Source: Syncephalastrum monosporum B8922 (lineage: Eukaryota; Mucoromycota; Mucoromycetes; Mucorales; Syncephalastraceae). From it: a stretch of DNA of 64,000 nt. The notes beneath the pieces are model-generated. The model had not been told where the DNA came from, did not search any database, and worked only from the letters and a program-made list of their open reading frames with translations. The number at the start of each line of letters is the position of its first letter. The first letter of the stretch is position 1. Of this stretch, positions 13,037 through 24,576 are shown in pieces. The DNA is taken from the NCBI GenBank assembly GCA_000697355.1, contig JNEN01000885.1, positions 540,388-604,387 on the forward strand, written 5' to 3'. A program made the position numbers and the translations under genes.

Positions 13037-14247
13037 TTAATCTTCTACTTGGATAGAAATGACTTCTTCCTCATCAATTCGACTGGCCAGCCGGGTGAGC
13101 CAACGATACACACGACGGGTGCCAAAGTCGATGACAGCCACGCCCAGAGTGATCCAGCGCAGGGTCCATAGAGGGAGCTCGGCTAAGAATCGCCGCGAGC
13201 TAAAGTCCATCGTATCAGTGGAGTCCACCTGGAAGGCGTAAAGGTTAAAGTGGATCCAAAAGAGCAGAACGAGGGCGCAGCAGTAGGTGAGCAAGAAGTT
13301 CTTTAGGAAGGGCCCAAAGCGTCGGCGCAGCCATTCAAACGCCTGAGATAGCATAACGAGGTCAAACATGTCATTCAGGGTCCTGTAAGTGAAATATATG
13401 TTGTTGACGCTGCCGAGGAAGAAGAAGCCGAGATGGAAATGCTCGAGACGGCAGCAGACGCCACAGTCGCTCGTCGGCAAAAGGGTAAAAGAGCCAATAT
13501 AAGAGCTCGTTGCTGAAGAGGTCGTTGTCAGGTGAGGAGCGGAAGCAGACGGGGAAGGGGGTGTAGAGGACGCGATGGGGAGATTCGGGTAACAAGGGTA
13601 ATGCAAAGAGCGGTTTGGTGAGAAATGAGGATTGAGTGGCCGATAGCAGGGCAGGCAGCAGTGAGCCAGATGGGATCATATCATACAGACCCCCGGGGTG
13701 ATTTGCGATATGTACTGAGAACAGGATGAATAGTTTCATGATGGCGCCTGCATGCGTATCGTAGTTATTCAGCCTGGGCGCTAGGATACTCGAATGACAC
13801 TGTATCTTACCTGCAGGGATATGAGCAAGAATGACGAGGAAAGCAGTAAGAGCAATGCGCATGGCTGGCCGATGAATGGTTGCATGAGTTTAAACTTCTC
13901 CATTTTTGTGTTACCCCTAACCTCTGTACTGAAGGAGAGCGACCCACAGCCTTCGCTGGCGTACTTGGAGACGTTGCTTGCATAGTGAGCAATGATACAG
14001 CTCGTTACAGCGGCCCCGCTGCATGAGAGAACACCGCCATGAGCTGAGACAGTGCGGATGGACGTATTTGCTGGGATAATTATGAGTGTGCACAAGTGAG
14101 CGGACTTGGGTCTTCACACACACAAGAGAGAGATCAAACGTACATGGAGCCCTTGCAAAGGCATGGGGAGATGAGCATAGAAAGGTCATCTTTTTCGAGG
14201 CAAATGCGGCATACCCGCGAGTTGGTTTGATTAGACTGGTCGTCCAT
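13037..14247 (-). CDS. RING-CH (MARCH-type) membrane E3 ubiquitin ligase
   Basis: The start is taken at 14247 (MDDQSNQ); an upstream in-frame ATG near 14331 is possible. The RINGv domain spans two exons. The first has 'CRICLEKDD...ISPCLCKGS'. The second, after a GTACGT..CCCAG intron, has 'KYVHPHCLSSWR..YHCSLCKQRL'. Together they give the C4HC3 ligand order. Later exons (14000-13040) are rich in hydrophobic segments: 'IALTAFLVILAHI', 'MKLFILFSVHIA' and, in the last exon, 'FLLTYCCALVLLFWIHFNLYAF' and 'LRWITLGVAVIDFG'. The tail is acidic. The topology suggests an ER or endosomal membrane ligase acting on membrane proteins. Middle exon borders are approximate. Confidence 0.75.
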
Positions 14248-14844
14248 CAGCGCATTGCTCGCTGGAAGTAGAGAAACAGAAAGAAGGAGCTGCTTTTTAG
14301 GTGTCACTCTCACGCGGGGTGGAAATCGCATCGGCTGCCCGTTGCCTTCCAAGAACCCCGGGAGAAAAATCAACCTGCTCCCTTCGGTAAATCGTCAACA
14401 TTCAATAGTTGATACATATTATATACCCATACTAGTATCGCTATTAACAGCTACTTATATGTTTGCTCTACCATCCTATTATTTCATTATGTTCTTCCAG
14501 TCGTACACTTGTTTCCATTTCAACATTTCGGATATGAATATTTATTAATATCCAAACTCGAAAATGAAAAACGCAATTAAAGTTATATGGGATGTTGCCA
14601 ATGTTGTTTCTCAGGGCACAGGAGAAACTTAAACTACTGAAGGATTAAAAGGAACTGCTCCTCTCATACAAACGGACAACGAAGTGAACACAACACAGAT
14701 GAATTACGGTTGTCAAGGTGAAGCGAATTTACCAGTCACAATTTTTAGGTGAAAAAGGCAAGAATAAAATAGACTGTGAACACACACATTCAAAGGTTCA
14801 AGCGAGCGAGCAGAAAAGGAATACCACAAACAAGGTGTTGTCTA
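14248..14844. promoter_or_regulatory. Divergent intergenic region, RING-CH ligase (-) and PPR gene (+)
   Basis: Between two divergent starts, AT-rich from about 14400. It holds the two promoters and possibly an upstream extension of the RING-CH first exon. No distinct motif was recognised. Confidence 0.35.
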
Positions 14845-16833
14845 ATGCGGAAATCAGCTGCGCGTCTGAAGGCAGCCTCATGCGTCTTGCATACCATAAC
14901 ACAACGGCGCGCAGCTCCTTCAGCGAGTCCAACTGCTTCATGGGATTTAAACTTGCGCGCCATGCTCAACGCCTTTGACATGCCCTGGACGCATCCACGC
15001 CATTTGCCCATTCGACACAAGCACACCTCGTCTGCGTTAATGGACAACATCTCACGGGACAGTGACAATAGACTCGTCTCGCGCCCTGTCTCACCCCTCC
15101 AGAATTCGTCGACCGTCTTCAAAGGCCCACTGGCCAGCCTGAATCTCGGCGATCATGTCGCTCTGTCTGATCTCGATCGCGCCATTGCAGACAGGAAGGC
15201 TGAGAGTGCGTTTTCTGTGTTTACGACACTCGTCCACAAGAATGCGTACATTCCGCTGCAGCTCTGCTCGGCTCTGTACTCGCTCTTGACATTCGCAAAG
15301 TACATCGGCGGCCGAGGCAAGGTGGCCAACTTCCGGGGCCGTCAGATCCAGCAGGTCTTCAAATATGTCGAGACTGAATTCGAGCTGCCGCGGGCCCAGT
15401 TTGTCGCCAACGCCGAGATCATCCCAATCGAACCTTACAAGCTCCTGCAAAAGTACGTCCGCAACCACCACACGACCCAGGCTTGGTCGGTCTACCAGCA
15501 AATGACGGACGAGCAGCGGAAGAAAGTGAGCCGGAACACGTACCTGCAGCTCATGGTCACCATCTTCAAGGACCCGTCCTTGTCCCAAACCGACCGAGAA
15601 CGCCATCTGGCGCTCATTGCAAACCAGCATGCCTCGATACCCGAGAACAACCGCAGTCTGACAGCCAACGAGATCCAGCTCGCAGGCGAGGTCTGCTATC
15701 TCTACGACCAGGGCAACCGCCCTGCGGCCTATTCGCTCATGATGCAGAGCTGGGACGACGGCTGGCTCTCGCCTGATGCCGTCAACGAGCTCATCTGGCG
15801 TGCTGTCAACTACCACGACACGAGCGGTGCTCGTCGCCTCCTCGAAGTCATCCGTCTCGACGAGAATTACGACCAAGCGTTGTACGAGATCAGCTTCGCC
15901 AACATCATGGCTGCCCTCCACAGCCACCACAAGAACCGCGCCGCCCTCGAGCTCTTTAGCAACCTTATCGCCAGTGGAAGGCCGCCGTCGATACGGATCT
16001 TCAACAGGGCCCTGTCTATCTTTGCCGACATCCGCGCTGCCCAAGAAGCTGATACCACCTTTGACACCATCCTCCGGCTCGGCATTAAGCCCGATGAAGC
16101 CACCTTCAACGAACTCATTCGGGTTCATAAAAACAAGGGAAATGTCCACGCCGCCGTCGATTACTACTACAAAATGGCCAGTTACGACTATATCCAGCCC
16201 AACGCCTACATCTTCAGTGCCCTGATCGAACTGTACGCTGTCCGTCGTGATCTGCCCAACGTGCTGCGCTGGTTCCAGACAATGCTACTCAAGGACGTCG
16301 AGCCCAACGAGGTCATTATTTCGTGCGTCATGAAGGCGTTTCAAACACGCCGGCGACGGAAGGAAGATGTGGAGGATATCCTCACCCACATCATGACACA
16401 TGCCCAGGCAGCCGGTCTCAAGGCTGATGCTCTTCTGTTCAACCTCCACCTCGTGATTTCCGGCACCGCTCGTGGTCTCAAAGGCGCCTTCGATGTACAT
16501 CATGAGATGTTATCCCGCCTAGTCAAGCCTAATGTATATACCTATACTACTCTGATCGATATCTGTGGCAAGAACGGGGAGTACGAGACCGCCCAGCGCA
16601 TCTTTGATTTGATGAAGGAGAGCCGAGACTACAAGCCTAACACGGTGACATACTGCGCCATGATGATGCTTTGGGTACGCAGTAACGACAGGAATAAGCT
16701 CCACGAAATTGTACAAGAGTTTGAGCAGGAGCGTGCACTCGATATCACTGGCCGGCTCTGGGAAGATCCGCATGTAATAGAGCGTATTCGATCCTTGATA
16801 GAATCTCCACCGCACGCATTACCATCCCAATAA
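14845..16833 (+). CDS. Pentatricopeptide-repeat (PPR) protein, predicted mitochondrial
   Basis: Single exon, 662 aa from the ATG at 14845. Upstream codons in the same frame are open but lack an ATG. The N-terminus is a classic presequence: Arg/Ser/Ala-rich with no acidic residue for about 35 aa. The C-terminal two thirds hold degenerate PPR units: 'IRIFNRALSIFADIRAAQEA', 'PDEATFNELIRVHKNKG', 'PNAYIFSALIELYAVRRDL', 'PNVYTYTTLIDICGKNGEY' and 'PNTVTYCAMMMLWVRSNDR'. Such proteins bind organellar RNA and act in its processing or translation; the target is unknown. The uninterrupted ORF contrasts with its intron-rich neighbours. Confidence 0.88.
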   Translation: MRKSAARLKAASCVLHTITQRRAAPSASPTASWDLNLRAMLNAFDMPWTHPRHLPIRHKHTSSALMDNISRDSDNRLVSRPVSPLQNSSTVFKGPLASLNLGDHVALSDLDRAIADRKAESAFSVFTTLVHKNAYIPLQLCSALYSLLTFAKYIGGRGKVANFRGRQIQQVFKYVETEFELPRAQFVANAEIIPIEPYKLLQKYVRNHHTTQAWSVYQQMTDEQRKKVSRNTYLQLMVTIFKDPSLSQTDRERHLALIANQHASIPENNRSLTANEIQLAGEVCYLYDQGNRPAAYSLMMQSWDDGWLSPDAVNELIWRAVNYHDTSGARRLLEVIRLDENYDQALYEISFANIMAALHSHHKNRAALELFSNLIASGRPPSIRIFNRALSIFADIRAAQEADTTFDTILRLGIKPDEATFNELIRVHKNKGNVHAAVDYYYKMASYDYIQPNAYIFSALIELYAVRRDLPNVLRWFQTMLLKDVEPNEVIISCVMKAFQTRRRRKEDVEDILTHIMTHAQAAGLKADALLFNLHLVISGTARGLKGAFDVHHEMLSRLVKPNVYTYTTLIDICGKNGEYETAQRIFDLMKESRDYKPNTVTYCAMMMLWVRSNDRNKLHEIVQEFEQERALDITGRLWEDPHVIERIRSLIESPPHALPSQ

Positions 16834-16896
16834 TAAAAATTTCATACCCTTTTTTGCATTCTATGCAGCTTCGAGTCGTCGCTATAATCATTTTTA

Positions 16897-18464
16897 CTAC
16901 AACTTGGCAACAGGGAAGATTTCCACGCCCCAGAGGCTCGAAGGGTCCAAGAGACGCTTGGCGTCGGTCTTGGCCACTTGATTGAGGCGGTCCATTTGGG
17001 CTTGTGTCAATTCGACCTGCTCAAAGTTCTTCACAATGCGGGCAGGTGTGACTGATTTGGGAATCACAGATGTGCCACGCTGCACACCCCAAGCAAGAAG
17101 GATCTGTGCGGGTGTTTGCTTGTGTTGGGCAGCAATGTCAACCTAAAAACAGAGTGGTTACACACATTGCCCACGTTTCGAGTTGTCTCACGTACCACAG
17201 TGGGATCCTCCATGACAGGTGAAGATGTGCTGCCCAAAGGTGAGTAGGCCGTCACTGCAAAAATGCACATGTGATGAGTTTCCTTCGTTCGAATCGCTAA
17301 TATGTATCACACGCACCATGGATGCTGGCCTTTCGACAGAACTCCAACAAGTCCCATTGGGGAAAGTAAGGGTGCAGCTCAACCTAGATGCCATATTTTT
17401 TCTATATGCGTTAGCAACACAAATCAAAAATGGAATTTCTTCGAACTTCTTCGGCCACTTGCCTGATTGACGGCAGGCACGATACGCGCCGTTTGGAGGA
17501 GTTTTTGCAAGTTACTGATTGTAAAGTTGCTCACGCCAATGGCACCTAATTCATATTAGTGTGGTTGCGCAGGTTAATACATTGTAATCCTAATTTCTTT
17601 GAGATAATGACGTACAGCATAAGTTTCGTTAAATGTGGTAGCAGGGTCCAAGAGGATCTTTTTGTCCGCATCTTTGGGGAAGGGTTTTGGCGACGCTTGA
17701 AAGGCGATGGGCCTAAGCTCAAGCGGTGAGAATCACGCTGACAAAACTCGTATTACCTTACCAATGCATCAAGTACAGGTCGAGGTAATCCATTTGGAGA
17801 TTTTCGAGCGACTGTTTCAATGCGGCTTCCACCAAATCAGGTCGATGACTATTGTTCCAGCTACAGTACATAGATAAAGAAAGCTAAGCAAGAAATAGTG
17901 CGCACTGAGCTATGGTCCTCTTACAGTTTGGTGGTGACAAACAGCTGCTCGCGCGGCACACCGCTGTCCTTGATGGCCTGGCCGACCTCTTTCTCGTTGC
18001 GATCTAAGACGATGCAGGTGAGTACGTGCTGTATGTCTGTGCGTACGCAGTGCACAGATGTCTGCGCAAAAGGGGGGAGGCGGTGCTGTATGCACACTTA
18101 CAAATAAAGGCGGTATCAATATGGCGGTAACTGAAGAAAGCAAGGGGTTGAATACAATGGGAAGATCGGTCACTCATTAGGCTTACCCTGCCTTGATAGC
18201 GGTGAGTACGGCATCGTAGACCTCGTTGGGTGCAGACTGCCATGTGCCCAGTCCCTATAAATCGCATACGGTTGAGTGCGTGCAGCTTGTCGTGCCGTCG
18301 GACATGCAACGTGCCCATCAACACCTCATCCCAGAAATATTACGCACCAGGGCAGGCATAAGAGCGCCTGTGTTCCTGTATGATTATCTTTATTGTGAGT
18401 AGCTGTTTTAGTCTCTCTTTATTATTGATTCTCATTACAATTTAATCGCGTGACCCAGTGACAT
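16897..18464 (-). CDS. Aldo-keto reductase (AKR superfamily), with a short internal gap
   Basis: NADPH-dependent carbonyl reductase by family. At least eight small exons. The start at 18464 reads '[25 protein letters not shown]' across two introns, a textbook AKR N-terminus. Catalytic elements are present: '[16 protein letters not shown]' (Asp and Tyr; the Tyr codon is split by an intron), the Lys in 'LFVTTKLWN', and '[10 protein letters not shown]' (His). 'VSNFTISNL', 'VPAVNQVELHPY' and 'VIPKS' in the cofactor site follow. Near 17614 'NETYA' joins 'VRAIGVSNF' directly; relatives have about ten more residues there (the AMEKL..GK helix). The stop at 16897 is 63 bp from the PPR stop (convergent). 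Confidence 0.87.
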
Positions 18465-19499
18465 GGCGGATATATATAATTATAATGGATGAAAAGAGAG
18501 AGAAAGAAAGAAAAAACAGCGCGAGCTGGGGTCCGACGGGGTTATACGGCCCCAAGGCCTAATTACAGAGCGGGACATTTCGTGTAACGATAAGACGTGT
18601 CATAGCACACACCTAATTACATATTCGCTGAACTTTTTAGCGGGTTGAAAGAGATCGTCCAAACGAGCTAAAAAGAACAGTGAATGATGCTCTTTTGAGG
18701 GTCCACGTCCCACGTCTCTATGTACGCCATTTGGCGCTGCCTTTGAAAGCAAGGCGGTAAGCACTAAGAAGAAAAGCCCGGCATGGGTGGTAGACCATAA
18801 CAAAATAATATGCTCGTGGCAAGTTTATCACGTGGTCTATCTTAAAACGGCGAGCATGCCACTCTTATTGCAGAAAATAGAGCAGGCCCCTCCTGGTGGG
18901 GAACAAGCGAACAGACAGCACGTCGTATGAAAAGGATCAGACGCAGCGAAAAAGAAGAGATATAAGAAAAATAGGAAATGATACGCGAATGTCTATCTGG
19001 GAAACAAAGAGATTAAGAGAAACGGCCATAAAATAGGGGTAGACGATAAAAGGGGGGGGGGGCGGGCTGCTGAAGCAGAGAAGCAAGGAAAAAAAAAGGG
19101 GATTGCGATTACCATGGTTACGTTGCGGGTAGGAATCGCTCTCTGTTGCTCTCTTGGCTTTTAGGTGCTCGCAGCTTGCACGTTTTCCTTCTCTTTCACC
19201 TTTTACTCTCCTTTCCCTACTTTTACTCGCAACTTTGTGTGTTGTTGCTGTCCGTAAACAAAGTACGCCTCGGGTACTGTCACGCGCACACACTGTTACT
19301 ATCGATCAATCTTTTACACTCTTTTTATTCTTGTCGACCTTTTTTGTTTCACTGTCGCCCCTTCTCCTAATCTCGACCATTCTTCCTTTACTACTTCCTA
19401 CGCCTGTTATTATTATTATTACTATTATTCTACGCCCTTGCACTTGTATACCCTCATATCTTTCTCTTTTGCTGAATCGAGCAGTACCTCTGATCTGAC
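18465..19499. promoter_or_regulatory. Divergent intergenic region, AKR (-) and NUM1-like gene (+)
   Basis: About 1 kb without a convincing coding frame. The part next to the plus-strand gene (19140-19495) is strongly pyrimidine-rich, a common fungal promoter feature. A G9 run lies near 19053. Confidence 0.4.
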
Positions 19500-22400
19500 A
19501 TGAACAACAATCCCACCCTTAAGCAATCCGTGTCTTCTCCGACGTCTGGCAACTCCTCGGGACCGGCGCTTCCGACGCCCACGACCTCGACCTCGACCTC
19601 GCTGCCATCCAACCAGCGCCAGGAGCTGGAACGACGACTACGTGAGCATGAAAAACTGCTAGAGGCGTCCAACAGTGGGATCGGCAGAAACGTATTAACT
19701 AGACAAATCAGCCAGCTCAAGGAGAGGCTGCAGAACCTCGATGACCAAGAAGAGCAACACCAACACCAACAGCAGCAAAGCCAGCTGCCGCCACATCCAA
19801 CGGCCTCTCGCTCGCAGCAAGTGTCCACACGCCAGCGAGCGGACGATCTGGCGCAAACAACGTATGATAAGCTTCGCAACCTCGAACGCGATCTGAATGG
19901 TTATCGTCCACGAGTATGTGTTATTATTATTTGATGATGGGATCTCTGCGATACCCCTCCGTCTCCCTGATATTAATACTTGTCTCCCCTCCCTCCCTTG
20001 ACTTGGCTTGCCTGCCTAATAGATGAGCTCCAGCACGAAAACCCGAGGCCTCGAGCCGCTCCCGAGCCCTTCGACTTCCACCCGCCAGCACCACGACCTC
20101 TTGCCGCTGCCACCACCCCCTTCTGGCTCCACCCCGACCAAGCGACGATCCAAAGTGCCCAATACGGATAGACGCAACATGAGTTCGCTACCGAAATTGG
20201 GCAAGGCTTGTTACTCGAAGTCCGCAAGATGCAGGCCCTGCTCCAGGACAAGGAGGAGCAATTGACACAACTCACCATCCAGAAGGCTGACCTTGAGCGC
20301 GCCGCTGAAGCCATGGCCAAGCAGCTGCGTCAGCGGGAAGAAACTGAAGGTACGTATGCTACGGGTTTGAGGAGGTCTCAAGCGTAGCTCACACAGTGAG
20401 CGTTATTTAGAGCAGCTGAAGGAGGAGACATGGAATCTCGAGCTCGCCAAGCAAGAATTGAGCATCAATGTCACCGAGCTGCAGCAGAACCTGCACAAGT
20501 CAAATGCCGAGCAGAGCCGTCTCGTCAAGCAGATGAACACGCTGCAGACCGAGATTGATCAGATGCGCGACCGTGAGGAGAAGCTGAGTAGCACTGTGGA
20601 AAACATGAAGACGCGCCACGAGCAAGACATGGCGTCCATCCGACGCCATGCAGCTGGCCTGCAACGCGAGAAGAACGACCAGACAAAGACGATCGAGTCC
20701 CTCAAATCCGAACTCGCCATTGCCAAGGCACAGTCGCGCATCGGCGGCAAGCGCAGCCATGCCGACCTCGGTCTGAGCGCATCCACCGACGGCGAACTTC
20801 AGGGCAGTGATGGCGACACGCAACATGCGCGATCGAACTCGACTTCCACACCACTCGGTAGTTCACCGCCCAGCTCGCCCAAGGCGCTCGAGGTGGAGAC
20901 ACTCAAGACATCGCTTGCACATGCACACCGTATGGTGTCCAACTTGCGTTCACATCTGCACCGCGAAAAGACGGAGAAGTTCGAGTTCAAAAAGCTCCTC
21001 GCCGAGTCACAGGAAATGATCGAGCAACTCCAACAAGATCCGCGCATGTGGGAGGACGCTTCCCGTGCGGGTGAGGGTACAACGCGTCGACGCAAGGCAA
21101 GTGCCAATGTCGTGGGCAAACGTCGTGGGGGCCGCAAACAGCGGGTCGGTGCTCGGGTGCCTCGCAACGACTCGTCCTCGGTGGAAGAAAGCGCGACGGA
21201 GGATGAGGAGTACCTTACCAGTGAAGACGAGGCGGGTCCTGATACGGCTGGCTTCACGTCCCTGTCGTCTGAATTGTCACAGAGCCAGACACGCGCTGCA
21301 CCACTGTCTTCCGAGCTGCACGCACTCGACAAGGCAATCAGTACAGTCGAGATGGCTACCCAGACTGAGGAGATCATGACACCCGTTTTGGCAACGCATA
21401 CCTTGTCCGGCGTGAGCGCTGAGCCGATCGTGCTGGCTACCGAAGCCATCTCGACCCAAACAGATGTGATTCCTGTGGTGCGACCAACCTTGTCCTCTAC
21501 ATCTTTGTCAAGCGAAAGCGCAGCACCTCAGGTAACCCTGTCCGAAGCTGTCTCAACGCAAACCGATTCTGCAGACCCGGCCAGCCCTGGCCGCTTTGCG
21601 GACAAGGCTGTCCTATCGACTGCCGCGCTGGCAGGTCTTGGCGCTGCTGCTGCTGCTACAGGTGCCGCTGAAACGCAGACAGACGCATCTCATGATGAGG
21701 CTCAACAGCGAGCTCTGACCTCATCAAATCTCACAATCATAAGCACCGCACCGAGCAGCAATGTAGAGGCTTTACAGGATGGAGCCGCTGGTTCTCGGGA
21801 TTTGTCCAGCGCCTCTATCTCTGGAACAGGCGTTGTGCCCTCTACGCAGGCCGGACCAGCACAGACTCCAGTGAGTTTGTCTTCAGTGTCGCTCCCTGGG
21901 TCAGGTTCTGCACCGCATGCAGAAAGCCCTACCCTTGCACCTCTCGCAGAAAACTGTGTGCTGACGTCTGCCTCTCTCGAAAGCAACAGCGCAGCACCCC
22001 TCGTCGTACCCAGCAGCGAAATAGTATCGACGCAAACCGAGGCCTCGGCTCCTACTGAGCCGGTGCTGACAATGAACACCTTATCAGGTTTCAGCACGGA
22101 CCCACACGTTTATCAGTCGCAAGAGACGCAATGTGACTTGACGAAGCCAACCACTCAGACACTTGTCCAGCGAATGACACGCGAGACTCAATGCGATCTG
22201 CTGACCCCCCAGATGCTGGAAGCTGCAGGCCAAGCACTAGCAGCGGGAGCAGTCGTAGCAGGAGTAATGACGAACGCCGCAACCACAAAATCCTCGGAGC
22301 CGCTGTTGAACGTCGGTCACGATTCTGCGGCCAGCTTTGTAGATAATGTACATAACGGCCAGGGTGCTCAAGAGCGGCTGACTTCTGCAGATCACTCTGC

Positions 22401-23475
22401 CGTGCGCGATGCGTCGCCCATGCATCCCTCAATTCCTACCGTGAATGTGTCCGAGGACGCGTCTGACGACGTATCTGACGACAACAAGCTTACGAACGGC
22501 GACTATCGTCATGGCGTGGTCACAGGCACGAGTCCCGTCATCGAGGGCATGTCGGCGTCGGTTGAAAAGATCTATAGCAAGGAGGAAGCGGATGCCCTGG
22601 TCTCGGCTGCAATTGAAGAGTACCGTCGACAGCACGAGCTGCCGCCTCCGCGACCCACGAGCCCTGCGCCGTCCACACTACTCAACAAGGCGATGCAGCG
22701 CAATGAAGAAAACGACAAATATGGCACGGCCTATGTTAACCCGCAGTCGACCATCTATAGCTCCGTGCGCCGCCGGCCCTCCGAGACATCGAGTGTATCG
22801 ACGACCACCACCACCACCGGCCAGAACGGACAGTCTTACGCGCCTGGCAGCCTGCATGCGCCGTCCATCATGCAGAGCGGTGACGCGAGCGTGATTGCCC
22901 TGATCACACAGACCATGATTGGCGACTGGTTATGGAAGTACACGCGCAAGGCGGTGGGGCAAGGACTGTCGGAGCGACGCCATAAACGCTTCTTCTGGAT
23001 CCATCCTTACACACGCACGCTGTACTGGAGCACGCAAGCACCTGGCACAGATTCCTTTGCCGAGTCTACGATCGAGAGCGTCGTGAGCGTCCAAGATACC
23101 AACCCCGCTCCTCAGCCCAACATGGCTTTGCCTCAGACGAGCCTCTTGATCCAGACCCGCGGGCGGCAGATCAAGCTCACTGCACCCGATGCATCTGTCC
23201 ATGATGCGTGGTACGAGTCGCTGTCCTACCTACTCGCACGTCAGCAACGCGAGGAGAAGCGCGAGACCGTCGATTCGTCTGTGTCTAGCATCTTCAAAAA
23301 GCCGAGTCTGCAACGACTTCGTCCCACCCCTTCGCACAGCTCCATTCTGCCCAGTCGGAGCTGCAGCCGGCTGTCGCATCTCGACAGTGACGAAGAGGAC
23401 GAGGCCCTCGAAGACGTTCGCATGTGCTGCAACGGAAAGCACCATGTCTCCAAACTCGAAAAACGAAAAGTATGA
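19500..23475 (+). CDS. NUM1/ApsA/Mcp5-like cortical anchor: coiled coil plus C-terminal PH domain
   Basis: Large cell-cortex protein of the family that tethers dynein or mitochondria to the plasma membrane. Exon 1 is 19500-19913. The coiled-coil part ('FATEIGQGLLLEVRK', 'QLTQLTIQKADLERAAEAM') ends at 20350 and resumes at 20411, and the final exon runs open to 23475. The middle (21300-22250) is a low-complexity Ser/Thr/Ala array in which 'STQTD', 'ATQTE', 'ETQTD' and 'ETQCD' recur at least eight times. The C-terminal PH domain starts at 'IGDWLWKYTR' and includes 'RHKRFFWIHPYTRTLYWS' and a Trp in the last helix. Exon 2 (20023-20154) cannot be joined to the rest without a frame adjustment near 20155-20171 (see findings). 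Confidence 0.85.
21340..22215 (+). repeat. Recurrent (S/A/E)TQ(T/C)(D/E) motif array in the NUM1-like protein
   Basis: Imperfect coding repeats of roughly 30-60 residues, each ending in a TQT[DE] or TQCD core, separated by Ser/Ala-rich 'SxESxAAP' stretches. Spacing and sequence vary, so this is an old, diverged repeat rather than a recent tandem one. Confidence 0.7.
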
Positions 23476-24576
23476 TAGTTTCCACAAAATAGGATTTTCA
23501 TTTCATAAATGCATTTTTTTCTGTCAGCATCCATCATATCGTTGCTTGTTTTGCTTATTACTAGTTGGTTGATACTACTACTATATGATTGATATTCATT
23601 GCAATCGCCTGGTCCTACGCACCGCTTGACCATGCCACATTAGAAGCTTAGTACCTTTTAGATGAACTCATCTATACCATGACGCGGGCGGCAGATTGTC
23701 TCATTCCCACCTTGTGGATGGGAAGCTTGTTTTACGGCGGTGACCGGCGAATGACTCGAACCCAACAAAGTCTTGTAGTACGCTTCCTGCGAGATTTCAG
23801 TACTGTGTAACCTTTAAAATATCCCGCGTGATCCCATTGTTTCCATTTTGTCAACTGCGCCGCCATGCATTGTCGTATGCACGATTCGATCACCACTTTA
23901 TGATATACAAATATATAGTGAAATGGCCTCAGCATAGCATCGTGAATCATATGGAAAAGGGATATGGAAACATAGATGTAGCACGCATGCACGACGCATG
24001 TGTCGTACTGGACCTGTCATTCCGTGCGGGGAAAGCTAGATCGGACTACGCAATAGCGCATGGCGTCTTCCGCGGCTTCATCGTCGAATAAGGCACTTAT
24101 GTGCTTCATACATCCCGAAAGATACGGACAGAACAACGCTGGGATCAAATATCTGTCGAACAGTCAGTAACACAGGAAGAGAGGATGATGTCTCAGACAA
24201 TAGTATGCAGGTCGTATGCAGACAGGTCATAATGATGAATAAGCACGTTCTCACCCGCCGTATACATCATATCAATGCACCATCAACCAAGTTCCCACTT
24301 TTCTGTGATAAGTACAAAAATGTGGGGTAAAATGTTTGACATGCGGGCACAATTCCTCGATTTGTTAAAAAGCAGTATCTCTGCGTAACAGGGCCATGAA
24401 AGGGCCATGAAAGGGCCATGAAAACCCTGATGTTTGTGGTGTGTTACTGAGAAAGTTTATTTTCGCTCTATATGGAGAATTTGACGTACACTCTATCCTA
24501 TACTACTGGCAATCGGGCAGGCTACTTTTCGCCCGCGATAATGGTATGCGCACGGGTAAGGCTCTATGCAGGCATC
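23476..24576. other. Intergenic region with a small triple tandem repeat
   Basis: The tails of two convergent genes (NUM1-like and FAD reductase) enclose 1.1 kb without a supported gene. It contains three tandem copies of gggccatgaaa at 24391-24423. A GGTTCGAGTC string on the minus strand near 23757 resembles a tRNA B box but has no cloverleaf. Confidence 0.5.
24391..24423. repeat. 3 x 11-bp tandem repeat (gggccatgaaa)
   Basis: Three perfect consecutive copies in non-coding DNA downstream of the FAD reductase stop. Confidence 0.9.

Noticed and set aside
15091..16149. 352-codon minus-strand frame opposite the PPR gene
   Set aside because: Antisense shadow of a GC-rich coding region; its composition mirrors the PPR codons and it has no motif.
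23741..23830. Possible tRNA on the minus strand (GGTTCGAGTC box)
   Set aside because: The B-box-like string is present, but the five bases on either side of the T loop do not pair and no acceptor stem or A box could be placed.
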